Shown piece by piece: positions 28,489 to 37,889 of a stretch of DNA of 64,000 nucleotides (the stretch's first letter is position 1; the number at the start of each line of letters is the position of its first letter). The stretch comes from Leptospira haakeii (GTDB lineage Bacteria > Spirochaetota > Leptospiria > Leptospirales > Leptospiraceae): NCBI RefSeq assembly GCF_002812045.1, contig NZ_NPEG01000003.1, positions 200,993 through 264,992 on the forward strand. Reading direction: 5' to 3'. A model generated the notes under the pieces. The model had not been told where the DNA came from. It did no database searches and was given only the letters and a program-made list of their open reading frames with translations. The position numbers and the translations under genes are program-made.

Positions 28489-29445
28489 ATGCGGATCAAA
28501 TTCTGGGGAGTGCGGGGCTCCATTTCTTCCCCCGTTCAGGGAGACCTGATTCGATCTAAAATTCTTAGGATACTAAGCTTGGCATCTCCGTCCGACCTCC
28601 AAAGTCCGGAGGCAATCGAGGATTTTTTAGACTCCTTGGCTCTTTCCAATTGGAGCACCTATGGCGGAAATACTACCTGCATAGAGATCCGAGATAAAGA
28701 CGATAAACTTGTTATCATAGACGGAGGTACCGGTTTAAGAGAACTGGGAAACTCCATCTTGCACGAAGGTTACGCTTCCGGAAAAGGGAAGGCGGTTTGG
28801 ATCTTCACTCATACTCATTGGGACCATATCCAAGGAATCCCATTTTTCGTTCCTTTGTATACTCCGGGCAATAAATTCGAATTCGTAAGTTCTGTAGAAA
28901 ATTTAGAAGAAAGATTGAGATACCAACACACCTTCACTCATTTCCCGGTTCCTTTCGACGGTTTCCAAGCGGAGAAAATTTTCCGCCATGTTCCGGAAGG
29001 TAGGGCATTCAGAGTAACAGATTCTATAACTTCCATTTCTAAAGCAGTCCGCCATCCAGGCGGAAGTTTTTCCTATAGGTTTGAAGAAGATGGCAAAGCT
29101 CTTATTTTTGCTTCAGATGCAGAATTCAATCTGGACGAGATGGAGAATATAGAAGATTATCTGAACTATTTCAGAGGAGCAGATGTTCTGGTATTCGATA
29201 CTCAATATACTTTCGAAGAGTCCTTACAGAAAATCGATTGGGGGCATAGTACTGCTTCCATGGCGACAGACATCGCTCTAAGAGCGAATGTTAAAAAATT
29301 AGTAATGTTCCACCATGATCCTTCTTATGATGACGAAAAATTGGATGCAGTTTATCTGCGCGCGATTAAATACAAAGAAATGTTTGATCCGGATAACCAA
29401 TTAGAGATCATCATGGCAAGAGAAGGTCTGGAAATCCAAATTTAA
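28489..29445 (+). CDS. MBL-fold metallo-hydrolase (PhnP/RNase Z-like group)
   Basis: A 318-residue metallo-beta-lactamase-fold protein. It begins MRIKFWGVRGSISSP, which is typical of a phosphodiesterase-like MBL group, then YGGNTTCIEI, IDGGTGLRELG, the zinc motif THTHWDHIQG, a later HPGGSFSYRF, DAEF, and FHHDPSYDD near the end. Substrate is unknown; cyclic-nucleotide or phosphonate-type phosphodiesters are known for relatives. It follows a 276-base divergent intergenic region with a hairpin. No ribosome site is obvious before the ATG. glpK follows after 31 bases. Confidence 0.85.
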   Translation: MRIKFWGVRGSISSPVQGDLIRSKILRILSLASPSDLQSPEAIEDFLDSLALSNWSTYGGNTTCIEIRDKDDKLVIIDGGTGLRELGNSILHEGYASGKGKAVWIFTHTHWDHIQGIPFFVPLYTPGNKFEFVSSVENLEERLRYQHTFTHFPVPFDGFQAEKIFRHVPEGRAFRVTDSITSISKAVRHPGGSFSYRFEEDGKALIFASDAEFNLDEMENIEDYLNYFRGADVLVFDTQYTFEESLQKIDWGHSTASMATDIALRANVKKLVMFHHDPSYDDEKLDAVYLRAIKYKEMFDPDNQLEIIMAREGLEIQI

Positions 29446-29476
29446 TCTTTAATTCAATCGATCAGGGAGTAATCGA

Positions 29477-30970
29477 ATGAGTGAATATATCATCGGAATT
29501 GATGCTGGTACCACAGGTATACGTACTTTTTGTTTTAGTAAATCCGGGACAGTGGTCTCAAGCGCATATTCCGAATTTAAACAACATTTTCCTAAACCAG
29601 GTTGGGTGGAACACGATCCTGAAGAGATCTGGGCAAAAACTGAAAAGCTTATCTTAAAAGCGATTCGTAATGGGAAATTAAAACCGGAAAAAGCAGTCGC
29701 AATAGGTATTACCAACCAAAGAGAGACTACAGTACTATTCGATAAGGATACCGGTGTTCCTGTTTATAATGCGATCGTATGGCAATGTCGTAGAACTTCT
29801 GATTTTTGTTCCGGATTAAAGAAAGAAGGTTTAGAGCCAATATTCAGAAGGAAAACCGGCCTAGTTGTAGATGCATATTTCAGCGGAACCAAGATCAGAT
29901 GGATCTTAGATAATGTTAAAGGTGTACGAGCAAAAGCAGAAAAAGGAAAAGTTCTTTTCGGAACCATAGACACTTATCTTCTATATCGTTTGACTGCAGG
30001 AAAATCCCATAAAACGGACCATACAAACGCGAGTAGAACTCTTATCTTCAATATTGAAAAGAAAGAATGGGATAAGGAATTATTAAAAATATTACAAATA
30101 CCGGAAGCAATCCTTCCTGAAACTCATAACTCTAGCAGTTTGTTTGGAAGAACAGAAGGAGTTAAGGGTCTGCCTGATGGAATTCCAATCTCTTCTTTAG
30201 TGGGTGACCAGCAGGGAGCGCTATTCGGGCAATTATGTACCGAACCTGGAGAAGCAAAAAACACTTACGGAACTGGATGTTTCTTATTGTTTAATACGGG
30301 AAACAAATTACAAATTTCTAAAAATAACCTGATCACAACTCTTGCCTGTGGGCCGGAAGGAAAAACTGTTTATTGTCTAGAAGGTTCTATCTTTATTGGT
30401 GGGGCGGTAATCCAATATCTAAGAGATAATCTAAGATTCTTTAAGGAATCCAAACTTTCCGAGAAGATGGCTTCTTCCGTAACCAAGGATGACGAAGTTG
30501 TTTTTGTTCCTGCATTTTCCGGTTTAGGTGCTCCTTATTGGGATATGAATGCAAGAGGTGCAATTCTTGGTTTAACCAGAGACACCACTCAGGAGCAGAT
30601 CACAAGGGCCGCATTAAAATCAATCGCATTACAATCTTATGAACTAGTAGAAGCGATGGAGAACGATACAGGCTCCAAATTGAAAGTCCTAAAAGTAGAT
30701 GGGGGAGCTACCGCTAATAATTGGCTCATGCAATACCAAGCTGATATTTTAGGGAAGAAGATCGTAAGGCCTTCAAACCTAGATACAACCGTTTTAGGAG
30801 CGGCATATCTCGCAGGATTGGAAAGAGGTTTTTATTCTTCGGTAAACGATCTGAAGAAAAACCAAAAAACGAATAAAGAATTTTCTCCTAAACTAAGCTC
30901 CAGCTTAAGAGAAAAGGAAATCCGAGTCTGGAAGAATTCTGTAAAAAGAATTCTAACTCCTGAATCCTAA
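29477..30970 (+). CDS. glpK: Glycerol kinase
   Basis: GlpK phosphorylates glycerol to glycerol 3-phosphate, feeding lipid synthesis or glycolysis. At 497 residues it has the FGGY kinase layout: GIDAGTTGIRTFCFS, GITNQRETTVLFD, the substrate segment YFSGTKIRWILDN, HTNASRTLIFN, GALFGQLC, GLGAPYWDMNARG and DGGATANNWLMQ. A GGGAG ribosome site precedes the ATG. No glycerol facilitator or glpD is adjacent. The stop codon abuts the stop of the convergent FliG-like gene. Confidence 0.95.
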   Translation: MSEYIIGIDAGTTGIRTFCFSKSGTVVSSAYSEFKQHFPKPGWVEHDPEEIWAKTEKLILKAIRNGKLKPEKAVAIGITNQRETTVLFDKDTGVPVYNAIVWQCRRTSDFCSGLKKEGLEPIFRRKTGLVVDAYFSGTKIRWILDNVKGVRAKAEKGKVLFGTIDTYLLYRLTAGKSHKTDHTNASRTLIFNIEKKEWDKELLKILQIPEAILPETHNSSSLFGRTEGVKGLPDGIPISSLVGDQQGALFGQLCTEPGEAKNTYGTGCFLLFNTGNKLQISKNNLITTLACGPEGKTVYCLEGSIFIGGAVIQYLRDNLRFFKESKLSEKMASSVTKDDEVVFVPAFSGLGAPYWDMNARGAILGLTRDTTQEQITRAALKSIALQSYELVEAMENDTGSKLKVLKVDGGATANNWLMQYQADILGKKIVRPSNLDTTVLGAAYLAGLERGFYSSVNDLKKNQKTNKEFSPKLSSSLREKEIRVWKNSVKRILTPES

Positions 30971-32263
30971 TTAATAAGAAAAAGAGAGTAGGCTAAATTC
31001 TAAAGGTTTTCTTTCGGAATTGATGCCTGCTCCAACGATCAGTTTTGCCTGATCATACCTGGGGATCTCCAAAATAGAACCCGCGGAAATTTTAAAAAAC
31101 TCATACTCATCTCTTTCTTTTTTGGAAAGATAAATATCGATTCTCACAATCTCCATATATTTTGGGATACGGAGAAGTATTTTATCCTTAGTGATAGCAT
31201 AGAGTTCTATTTCATTCGAGGATCTGTTTAGATTGAACTTCTCTCCCGGGATACCTTCGAATTCTATTTCTGTTTTAGAGGTCACCTCTTCTGCAGAGTC
31301 TTTATAAATTGGAAAACTCCCTTCTTCATAATAGATCCTTCGGGAGAACCTTCTAAAGATCTCTTTCTCTACAATTTCAGGAAATGATTCTCCCGGTTCC
31401 GGTTTTTTACTTGGACCATCTAAGATCTGTTTCCATTTATTTTTGGAAACATTCTTTTCCACCATTCTGCGAACGGGGGGAGATAGTTTTGGAACTGAAA
31501 ATTTTAAGATCCTTTCATCCAGTTTGTTTAAAATAGAATTTAAGAATGGCCCGTGTATTAAAGGAAGTATTTCAATTGAGAAGATACGGTCTCTCAGAAA
31601 TTTTGCAAATTCTATCTCGTAAGTAAATAGATTAGAGACTAATCCTTGTTCTTCAGAAGGAGTTCCTGCATATAAGATTTTTACTAAACGAAATAGATAG
31701 GTTTTACTTTCCGGATCAAAATACAACTCTTCAATTTTTTTGATCACTTCTTCTTCGTTTAATTCCGGATTCACTATATCTCTGAGAGAAAGATATTTAG
31801 TAGAGAACATTCTTTTTCGGAATATTCTAAAGAGTGTAAACTTTCCAGTTTGAATACTTCCCACTTGTGTTTGTAAAGTTTCCCGAAGGATCAAAATGGG
31901 GGCGGTGGATTTCGATGTTGGAGTTCCTACAACACGGTAAGGATTCGAATGAATCTGATAACGAGTACCGTCATAAACTTCCTCGGACTCCTTAGGAAAT
32001 TTAGAATCCTCTGAATACAATAAACCTTCCGCAAATTTCAAATAGGAAGGCGTTTTAATTGCGGAACTTTGAGTAGTCTTACGATCATACTCTAATTCAT
32101 ACAGAAACTTAGGAATGAGTGAAGCTTCCGAATATAGATAAGGAAGTTCTTCGATTTCGGTTAGAGGAAAATCATAAAAGGGAGAAATTTTAGAATGTAC
32201 CCTTGCTACAGAGTCAGGATTACAGAATAGAAAATGATAATTTTCTCCCTCGAAATAGATCAT
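30971..32263 (-). CDS. Uncharacterised protein with FliG C-terminal-like domain
   Basis: A 430-residue soluble protein not matched to a named family. Residues about 208-308 resemble the FliG C-terminal domain: FAKFLRDRIFSIEIL recalls the FliG IRDRMFxFEDL segment, followed by LNKLDERIL and PPVRRMVEKNVSK, close to the FliG pattern LxxxxSxRxxxxxxxNxSKRA. FliG is the rotor protein of the flagellar motor. The C-terminal 110 residues look beta-rich. It ends a minus-strand run with a SpoIIE phosphatase and a small protein, and is not near motor genes. The FliG link is inference by pattern. Confidence 0.6.
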   Translation of the reverse strand: MIYFEGENYHFLFCNPDSVARVHSKISPFYDFPLTEIEELPYLYSEASLIPKFLYELEYDRKTTQSSAIKTPSYLKFAEGLLYSEDSKFPKESEEVYDGTRYQIHSNPYRVVGTPTSKSTAPILILRETLQTQVGSIQTGKFTLFRIFRKRMFSTKYLSLRDIVNPELNEEEVIKKIEELYFDPESKTYLFRLVKILYAGTPSEEQGLVSNLFTYEIEFAKFLRDRIFSIEILPLIHGPFLNSILNKLDERILKFSVPKLSPPVRRMVEKNVSKNKWKQILDGPSKKPEPGESFPEIVEKEIFRRFSRRIYYEEGSFPIYKDSAEEVTSKTEIEFEGIPGEKFNLNRSSNEIELYAITKDKILLRIPKYMEIVRIDIYLSKKERDEYEFFKISAGSILEIPRYDQAKLIVGAGINSERKPLEFSLLSFSY

Positions 32264-32278
32264 GGGAACTTGAAAAAA

Positions 32279-32566
32279 TTAATCTTCTTCAAATAGATCC
32301 GGGTGTAAAACGGATAGACCTGGTGCCTTTGTCTCTCTTTTGGAAAGTTTAGAAACCAGTTGTTTTTTGAATAGGGTCCAGTCGTAGGTTTGTTTTAGGG
32401 AATTTAACTCTTCTTCGAAGCCATATTGTAAGAAGTCCAGTGTCTCTTCTTCCGTGAGTCCTGTGACAAGACTACTATCTGAAACCACCCTTAGGATTTT
32501 ACGAATATCTCTCTCATTCCAGACTAGGATTCCTGAAAGTCTTACAACCCAATATTCATGGTCCAT
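32279..32566 (-). CDS. Small acidic uncharacterised protein
   Basis: A 95-residue protein rich in acidic residues, starting MDHEYWVVRLSGILVWNERD and containing the predicted helical run TEEETLDFLQYGFEEELNSL. I recognise no family and see no membrane segment or metal motif. It lies between the SpoIIE phosphatase gene (50 bases upstream) and the FliG-like gene (15 bases downstream), so co-transcription and a shared function are likely. Confidence 0.65.
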   Translation of the reverse strand: MDHEYWVVRLSGILVWNERDIRKILRVVSDSSLVTGLTEEETLDFLQYGFEEELNSLKQTYDWTLFKKQLVSKLSKRETKAPGLSVLHPDLFEED

Positions 32567-32616
32567 TCTTACAGATTCGTCGATTATTTCTCTTTGTTCA
32601 AGAGCAAATTATGTTC

Positions 32617-33597
32617 TTAAAATTTTCTGACCACTAAAAGACTCATATCGTCTTGTATTCTTCCGCCTGTATGTTTCACAACATCGGAAAATAGATCATC
32701 TATTAATTTACGAATATTCTTCTTGGGAGTAGTTTCCAAAAATTTGTATAAATTCTCTCCGTAATACCCGCCAATACTTCTGTTCTTTTGTTCAAAAAGC
32801 CCGTCAGTGAAGCAGAATAGAATATCATCTCTATCCATTTTGAAACTTTGAGAAGGTTTAGGCTTTTTGAGGGGAGAATTCATCACTGTGGAAAGAAATT
32901 TTCCGTCGGTGTTTACTACGTAAGTTTTGTCTTCTTTGCTCTTATATAAAACCAGGCTTGGGTGAATTCCTGAGTGTAAAAAATTTCCCTTATCATCTGC
33001 CTTCATTAAAAGGAAAGTTGCATAAAGACTACGGTGTATATGGGGAAATGTATTAGTCCTTTCTTCCAAATGTTCTAACATTTGGTCTATGATCTCATGA
33101 GGAGTTTCGAATTTATGGACCAGATGGCTCATTTGGTTCATGATCATGAGACTGAATAGTCCGGCCACATACCCATGACCGGAAGTATCTCCAATCCCCA
33201 TCCAATAATTTCCGTCTTTGTCTTTCAGAAAATTATAGAAATCCCCTCCAATAGGATTATAGGTCATACATCTTCCGCGGATCTCGTAATTTTCATCCAC
33301 ATAATCCAGAGGAAGAACGTAGTTTTGCATCCTACTATCTCCTCTGCGGAAACGTTTGATTATTTTACCGAATTCTTGCTCTTTCGGTAGGATTTTCTCC
33401 GTTAAAAACAGAACGAATGCAGAAAAGTTAATGAATAAAGTAAAACAACATACTAAAAGTAAAACGATCGGAACTCTAATTGGAGGAGTATAAAACTTAA
33501 GTCCGATCCCTAAAGTACCTAAAATGGAAAGATTCAGCACGATCAAAACCGGCCAAGCGTCTTTCATGTACTGTTTGATCGTAGTGGAACTTCTCAT
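32617..33597 (-). CDS. SpoIIE/PP2C-type serine phosphatase, membrane-bound
   Basis: A 326-residue protein with two membrane helices near the N-terminus (about 15-35 and 40-68) and a cytoplasmic SpoIIE/PP2C domain. Metal-binding motifs are visible as NPIGGDFYNF, GIGDTSGHG, FCFTDGLFEQ and QDDMSLLVV. Such phosphatases dephosphorylate STAS anti-anti-sigma factors; the STAS protein at 27898-28212 is a possible target. There is no HAMP or sensor domain beyond the two helices. It overlaps the upstream lipoprotein gene by 4 bp. Confidence 0.92.
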   Translation of the reverse strand: MRSSTTIKQYMKDAWPVLIVLNLSILGTLGIGLKFYTPPIRVPIVLLLVCCFTLFINFSAFVLFLTEKILPKEQEFGKIIKRFRRGDSRMQNYVLPLDYVDENYEIRGRCMTYNPIGGDFYNFLKDKDGNYWMGIGDTSGHGYVAGLFSLMIMNQMSHLVHKFETPHEIIDQMLEHLEERTNTFPHIHRSLYATFLLMKADDKGNFLHSGIHPSLVLYKSKEDKTYVVNTDGKFLSTVMNSPLKKPKPSQSFKMDRDDILFCFTDGLFEQKNRSIGGYYGENLYKFLETTPKKNIRKLIDDLFSDVVKHTGGRIQDDMSLLVVRKF

Positions 33598-34211
33598 CTT
33601 ACTTTAAAATAGGCATGGCCTTGGTATTCCTTCTTGGAATAATTCCTGCGAGAAATCCGAAAGAATTCATCTTCTGCATAAGGTGTATTTGTCCCTTCCA
33701 CTACACCGAAAGGTTTTTCCCTATAACCTGATTCATAGATCATAGGAATTAAGGTGTCGCTTGAAGGATCGTAATGATACAATAGTTTATGAGAAGTTTC
33801 CAGGAAATTTATTTCAGGACCTGAGATTTGTTTTCCATCTTTCCAAACGGTTTCTTCTTTTTTGATTTTTTGTGTATTAAGCAGAAGCCAGTTCCCACGA
33901 GACTCATATTTCCCGGATCCTTCTATTTGGATTCGACGAATTTCTCCTTTTTCTTCGATCTCCCTCAAGTAGTACTTTTGGAAAGATTTCTCCGAATTAG
34001 AAAATTCCAATCTTTCTGTATGGTTTTCCTTATAAGTGACTGAAGTGAAAGGGGAGAAGGGAGGAAGTTTTTTGCTATAGATTCCCTTTAGGATAATATC
34101 GCTGGAAGATTCTGGTCTTTCTGGAAGCTCTCTTATCCAAGAAGGTGGAAAACATCCATTGAAAAGGGAAAGAAATACAAATATTCTGAAAACTGTAAGT
34201 ATGTCTTTCAT
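33594..34211 (-). CDS. Predicted lipoprotein of unknown function
   Basis: A 205-residue protein with an N-terminal hydrophobic segment ending LSLFNGCFPPSW, which fits a spirochaetal lipobox with Cys20 as lipidation site. The mature part is hydrophilic and beta-rich, with no family I recognise. Its stop overlaps the SpoIIE phosphatase start by 4 bp, so an envelope sensor for the phosphatase is a possible inference. The 123 bases up to the MBOAT gene hold nothing clear. Confidence 0.7.
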   Translation of the reverse strand: MKDILTVFRIFVFLSLFNGCFPPSWIRELPERPESSSDIILKGIYSKKLPPFSPFTSVTYKENHTERLEFSNSEKSFQKYYLREIEEKGEIRRIQIEGSGKYESRGNWLLLNTQKIKKEETVWKDGKQISGPEINFLETSHKLLYHYDPSSDTLIPMIYESGYREKPFGVVEGTNTPYAEDEFFRISRRNYSKKEYQGHAYFKVR

Positions 34212-34334
34212 TGGAAACCGTTAGAAAAGAAACACATTATTTGTAAGTTTCGTCTTACTTACTACACTTCCAAAATCCCTCCCAGGCGGAAGAAAGGCAA
34301 ACCGGAAATATCGCAGTGTTCACCCTGCGGAAAA

Positions 34335-35753
34335 TTAAAACTGGAAGTAGATAAATTCTCCGCCTCCATCCCCGAATATACCCATTAATAAAAGTATAAT
34401 GATGGAGAAGGAAGGTAATAACCAGCGGAATCTGATCTGGATCTTTTCTCGGATGCTTGGGTAATATTGAACCGCATTCCAGAGAAAAGTGAAAAGAATG
34501 AATGCAGCCAATTCTTCCCAGCGTACTAATGCCTTGCCGCCAATGATATTTAAGAAACCTGTAAAATAGTCCCAAGCTAGATTGAGTGAATTTTTACCTG
34601 CTGCAGCAGTTCGGAAGAAGATCCCTGAGATCGCAAATAAATGTATGATCAGAGCAACTTTCCAGAAACGTTTCCAACCTCTCGGCTCTTCTTCTTTTTT
34701 AGGATCGCCCGGTGAGAAGAATCTTTCCACTGCTAAGATCAATCCTAAATATGCACCCCAAAGTACATAGCCGAAGTTCGCTCCATGCCATAGACCGCCC
34801 AAGGTCATTGTGATCATTGAATTCGCTTGGGTTCTCCAGAATCCACCTCTACTTCCACCTAATGGGATATAGAGATAATCTCGGAGCCAAGTGGATAGGG
34901 TAACATGCCAACGTCCCCAGAATTCTCTGAAACTTGGAGAGAGGAAAGGTCCTCTGAAGTTTTCAGGGATCTCATAACCAAGCAAGTATGCGGAACCTCT
35001 TGCCATATCAGTGTATCCGCTGAAATCACAATATACCTGGCATGCAAATCCAAATGTTACTAGATATAAACTGAAAAAATTATATTCTCCCGGATGTTGA
35101 TAAATCCCGGAGATGATCCCAGAAATATTATCAGCGATCACTACTTTCTTAAATAGACCGGAAAGAATTAGAAAAACTCCCCATTGTACTCGATTGAAAT
35201 CGATTGCAGGTTTGTCCAGTTTTGGAAGGAAGTCAGTGGTCCTCATGATCGGTCCCGCGATCAATTGAGGGAAGAATAAGATGAATAGGAAATAATCTAA
35301 TGCAGAGATCCTTTCTGGAACATGGTCTCTGTGGATATCCACTTGCAACGCGATCAATTGGAATGTGTAAAAGCTGATCGCGAGAGGTAAGGGAATATGG
35401 ATCCCTTTTCCGAATTCTGAAAATTGTAAGGAACCGGTAAAGAAGTCCAATGAATCCAAAAAGAAATAGAAATATTTGAAGAATGCTAGGTTAATAAAAT
35501 TTAAGACTATGATCCAGGTAAGAAGTTTGGATGTGGATTTACCTTCTCTTTTATTTTTCCAAAGTTTAAGTGAAAAATAGAAGTTCACAGCGATCACGAG
35601 TAAGAAGTGGATCGAAAATGCAGCACCGGAGTAAAAATAGAAAAGAAGAGAAGAAACTAAAAGTAAAGGTTTCCTTCCTTTTTGAGGAAGGCTCCAATAC
35701 AGTAGGAATGTAAGCGAAAATAAAGCTAGGTAGGGAAGGGAGTTAAAAAGCAT
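34335..35753 (-). CDS. MBOAT-family O-acyltransferase (AlgI-like)
   Basis: A 472-residue polytopic membrane protein of the MBOAT family. It begins MLFNSLPYLALFSLTFLLYWSLP, as AlgI-like proteins do, and has YFDFSGYTDMARGSAYLLG-type residues (YCDFSGYTDMARGSA), FRGPFLSPSFREFWGRWHVTLSTWLRDY in pieces, and the catalytic His in GLWHGANFGYVLWG. It would move acyl groups across the membrane onto a surface glycan or lipid. The usual AlgJ/DltD-type partner is not adjacent. sppA lies 22 bases upstream in the same direction. Confidence 0.93.
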   Translation of the reverse strand: MLFNSLPYLALFSLTFLLYWSLPQKGRKPLLLVSSLLFYFYSGAAFSIHFLLVIAVNFYFSLKLWKNKREGKSTSKLLTWIIVLNFINLAFFKYFYFFLDSLDFFTGSLQFSEFGKGIHIPLPLAISFYTFQLIALQVDIHRDHVPERISALDYFLFILFFPQLIAGPIMRTTDFLPKLDKPAIDFNRVQWGVFLILSGLFKKVVIADNISGIISGIYQHPGEYNFFSLYLVTFGFACQVYCDFSGYTDMARGSAYLLGYEIPENFRGPFLSPSFREFWGRWHVTLSTWLRDYLYIPLGGSRGGFWRTQANSMITMTLGGLWHGANFGYVLWGAYLGLILAVERFFSPGDPKKEEEPRGWKRFWKVALIIHLFAISGIFFRTAAAGKNSLNLAWDYFTGFLNIIGGKALVRWEELAAFILFTFLWNAVQYYPSIREKIQIRFRWLLPSFSIIILLLMGIFGDGGGEFIYFQF

Positions 35754-35775
35754 TTTAGAATTATTTTATAAAACC

Positions 35776-36771
35776 TTATTCGGGGGAGAATAGATAATGC
35801 AATTTATGATCCGGAGAGATACGGAACGGCAGCAAAGATTCCAGTAATGTAGGACCGGTTCCTGTATTACTGTCTATTTGGTAGAAGTTTTCAGGTTGAG
35901 GTCCCTTATAAGAATAGAATACGATTCTCGGGCTAAGTGTAGAAGACGCCTTATATCCAGGAAGTTTTGTTATTTGAACAACCGCATCTTCGAAATAACC
36001 AATGGAATCAATGAGTCCTGTTTCCAATGCTTGGTTTGCAGAGTAAATTCTTCCATCTGCTAATTTTCTAAGTTCGGATTCTTTTAACTTAGGTCTTCCT
36101 TTTTTGATAATACTTAAAAACCTTTCGTAGTTCTCCATGATGATATCCTGGAAAACTTTCTTTTGTTCCGGGGTGAATTCTTCTACCGGGTTTCCTGTGG
36201 CCTTGTTTGGACCGGAACGAATTGTGCTACTCTTGATACCGAGTTTGTCCAAAGCTTCTTTCGCATTGATCCCGAATCTAAGAACTCCAATGGAGCCTGT
36301 AATCGTTGTAGGATGAGCTTGGATATGGTCAGTTGCCATACTTAGATAATATGCACCTGAAGCTGCAGTGTCCATGAATAGAGAAAGAACCGGCACATTC
36401 TTCTTCTTTTTGAATTCTAAGATTTCATGATGGATTAGATCGCTCGCAGTCACTGATCCGCCGGGAGAATCTATTTTTAAGATTACTCCTTTGATCTCTG
36501 GATCTCTCGCTGCCATAGACAAATAGGTTTTGACCCTGCTGACAATGCTGTCCTTTTCTCCGGATAGAAGTCCTCCTGAGGATTTTTGTCCGGAGATTTC
36601 CCCTTCGATAGGAATGAGTAATATTTTATCAGGGCTTTCTGTAGAAGAACCGGTGACTAATTTTTCCTTAGGGATAGGAGAAGTTTGGTTCGGAAAAGAA
36701 AGAAACAAGCATTGGCTTAAAAACAAGATTCCTAATACAAATAGAAGTGATTTGCGGAGTAGGAATTTCAT
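35776..36771 (-). CDS. sppA: Signal peptide peptidase SppA
   Basis: SppA is a membrane-anchored serine protease that degrades cleaved signal peptides in the periplasm. The core has VILKIDSPGGSVTASD, the nucleophile Ser in DTAASGAYYLSMATD, TGSIGVLRFG, and the catalytic Lys in SGPNKATGNP, the short (36K-like) form. The frame reaches 36843, but I chose ATG 36771: a GGAGG site lies seven bases before it, and it gives a clean signal anchor MKFLLRKSLLFVLGILFL; ATG 36774 is the next option. It is divergent from the aldose epimerase gene, 136 bases away. Confidence 0.92.
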   Translation of the reverse strand: MKFLLRKSLLFVLGILFLSQCLFLSFPNQTSPIPKEKLVTGSSTESPDKILLIPIEGEISGQKSSGGLLSGEKDSIVSRVKTYLSMAARDPEIKGVILKIDSPGGSVTASDLIHHEILEFKKKKNVPVLSLFMDTAASGAYYLSMATDHIQAHPTTITGSIGVLRFGINAKEALDKLGIKSSTIRSGPNKATGNPVEEFTPEQKKVFQDIIMENYERFLSIIKKGRPKLKESELRKLADGRIYSANQALETGLIDSIGYFEDAVVQITKLPGYKASSTLSPRIVFYSYKGPQPENFYQIDSNTGTGPTLLESLLPFRISPDHKLHYLFSPE

Positions 36772-36907
36772 CATAAAGCCTCCTGCCCATTTTGGGAGGG
36801 CCGGGTATCGCTTCAATTCCTTTCCTTTTTGTTTGGCATCCAAAAAAAAGTCTCAGATCCGTTTTTTACTTTCCCTCTCAGCTAGTTTTCCCAACCTCCT
36901 TCCCGCA

Positions 36908-37813
36908 ATGTATGAATTTCGGACGGAGAACTCTCGTTTTTTGACCGACGGTACCCAATGGTTTTCTTGGGACTGGACCCATCCGATTACAAAGGAAATT
37001 TTTCCGATCATTCTACCTTATGATAAGAGTGTAAGTATATTCGAATCAGGTAATTTTTTAATGTTTCCATGGGTGAATCGACATGCATCTCAGGAATTCA
37101 TCCTAAACGGTAAAGTGTGGAATGCTAAGCAGTTGATCCGTGATTCCAATCAATTTCCAGTCCATGGCCTAGTACATTCTTTAGAGAGAAAACTTTTAAA
37201 ACTGAAGAATAACCAAAAGGGTGCGGAGTTTAGAGTAAACTTTCCGGAAGAATGGAAGGATTCTCCGCTTTCAGGAGTTGCAATCCGAGAAGAATATTCA
37301 ATCGAAGAGACTTCTTCCGGGACTCTCCTAAGTGTGAAGACTAGATTTAATAATTTAAGATCTGATTCTATTAGATTTGCTTATGGTTATCATCCATATA
37401 TAAATTTAGGAAAAAATGATGAAGATTGGAAACTTCATCTTCAATTGGACAAAAATTTGGAATTAGGGGAGAACTTAGTTCCGATCCAGCCTTTTATTTC
37501 TAACTCGATTTCTTCCGTTTTGGAAGACCAGAAGATCCCAAGTTTAGATCATTTGTTCTATGGAAAAGAACCTAGAGTTGTTTTGGAAAATGGAACCAAA
37601 AAATACTCTATCACGATTTTAAGTCCTCCACCGGAAGAAGGACAAATTCCATTAAATTATTATCAAATATATACAAAACCTGATCGTTCTGCGATTGCAG
37701 TCGAACCTTGTAGTTCTCCAGGCAACGCACTTTTGTCCGGACAGGATTTAAAAGAGCTAAAAGGGCACTCCGAAACCTTCGGAGAATTTAGGATTTTGGT
37801 GAGATCGTTATGA
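36908..37813 (+). CDS. Aldose 1-epimerase family protein
   Basis: About 301 residues of the galactose mutarotase fold. The key residues are in FPWVNRHAS, FPVHGLVHSL (the conserved His), FAYGYHPYINLG and AVEPCSSPGNAL (Glu near the C-terminus). It may interconvert sugar anomers or hexose-6-phosphates. The open frame extends to 36530 opposite sppA, but I start at ATG 36908 because the upstream stretch runs over the sppA coding region and does not resemble the family. It precedes the XPB-type helicase by 76 bases. Confidence 0.85.
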   Translation: MYEFRTENSRFLTDGTQWFSWDWTHPITKEIFPIILPYDKSVSIFESGNFLMFPWVNRHASQEFILNGKVWNAKQLIRDSNQFPVHGLVHSLERKLLKLKNNQKGAEFRVNFPEEWKDSPLSGVAIREEYSIEETSSGTLLSVKTRFNNLRSDSIRFAYGYHPYINLGKNDEDWKLHLQLDKNLELGENLVPIQPFISNSISSVLEDQKIPSLDHLFYGKEPRVVLENGTKKYSITILSPPPEEGQIPLNYYQIYTKPDRSAIAVEPCSSPGNALLSGQDLKELKGHSETFGEFRILVRSL

Positions 37814-37889
37814 TTCGGCCTTATAATCGCTTTCTTCTTGACAAGGAAGGGGTCATTTTCAGTCTAAGTTTTAGGGGAGATTCCACGCC

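Noticed and set aside
37838..37868. TTGACA followed by TCTAAG upstream of the XPB-type helicase
   Set aside because: The 19-base spacer and weak -10 make it only marginally better than chance.
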